Below the pieces are notes generated by a model, which saw nothing but the letters and a program-made list of their open reading frames with translations, had not been told where the DNA came from and did not search any database. Shown here in pieces: positions 13,428 through 13,555 of a stretch of DNA of 13,555 nucleotides. Within the stretch, counting starts at the first letter, position 1, and each line of letters begins with the position of its first letter. Source of the DNA: CAKZRD01 sp038886595 (GTDB lineage Archaea > Nanobdellota > Nanobdellia > Pacearchaeales > GW2011-AR1). The DNA is taken from contig JAWALV010000012.1 of NCBI GenBank assembly GCA_038886595.1, positions 1 through 13,555 of the forward strand, written 5' to 3'. The translations under genes were made by a program, and so were the position numbers.

Positions 13428-13555
13428 CTATAAACCTTCTTTTCTAAGCATTTGTTTTATTTCAATAGAAGCTAATTCTTCTTCAACTTCTCCAAGTCTT
13501 TTTGTGTAACTTTTTAACATAGAATAATAAACTCTTGTGTCCATATCTCCTTTAA
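13428..13555 (-). CDS. Unidentified protein, 3' end only (partial)
   Basis: The frame is open to the window edge and ends at TAG (13428-13430). The visible C terminus reads KGDMDTRVYYSMLKSY, then a charged helix with GEVEEELASIEIKQML and a final RKEGL. It looks like the helical tail of a larger protein, and the spacing of charged and hydrophobic residues suggests a coiled coil. An ATG at 13544, preceded by AAAGGAGAT, could alternatively start a 38-aa protein, but the GGAG lies only two bases from the ATG and the frame stays open upstream. I do not recognise the family. The promoter of the nuclease gene lies just after its stop. Confidence 0.5.
   Translation of the reverse strand, partial: KGDMDTRVYYSMLKSYTKRLGEVEEELASIEIKQMLRKEGL

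Overview
The window comes from a very AT-rich archaeal genome. Its core genes are archaeal in type: short archaeal/eukaryotic-style PheRS subunits, a 20S proteasome beta subunit, the KH/beta-CASP factor aCPSF1 (FttA), archaeal-type valyl-tRNA synthetase and release factor aRF1. Transcription starts look archaeal too: TATA elements of the TTTAAA/TTTATAAA kind lie about 25 bp before start codons and there are almost no Shine-Dalgarno sites, which points to leaderless mRNAs. Small proteins, very low GC, tight packing and stripped-down versions of ValRS and aRF1 suggest a DPANN archaeon (Woesearchaeota/Pacearchaeota/Nanoarchaeota-like). That placement is inferred from gene style, not from a marker search.

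Layout. 83-3234 (+): pheS-pheT operon with a 4-base ATGA overlap, encoding both PheRS subunits. 3227-3772 (-): unrecognised 181-aa protein, convergent with pheT and overlapping its end. 3865-4611 (+): membrane-anchored thioredoxin-fold protein whose active site is CGWT rather than CxxC. 4676-7240 (+): psmB and aCPSF1, six bases apart. 7279-9675 (+): valS. 9720-10211 (+): unrecognised 163-aa protein. 10360-11071 (+): single-HKD phospholipase D-like protein with a C-terminal zinc-finger region, split by an apparent one-base frameshift. 11136-12236 (+): aRF1. 12233-13381 (-): PD-(D/E)XK RecB/Cas4-like nuclease with four iron-sulfur-type cysteines, convergent with aRF1. 13428-13555 (-): 3' end of another gene that runs off the window.

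Most of the window is core information processing: tRNA charging, translation termination, 3'-end formation/transcription termination and protein turnover. The accessory part is the thioredoxin-like protein, the PLD-like protein, the nuclease and two unknowns. I see no CRISPR array, tRNA, rRNA, insertion sequence or prophage. I do not see a clearly new multi-gene system. The most notable points are the frameshifted PLD gene, the zinc-site losses in ValRS and aRF1, the unusual thioredoxin active site, and the regular promoter-to-start spacing.
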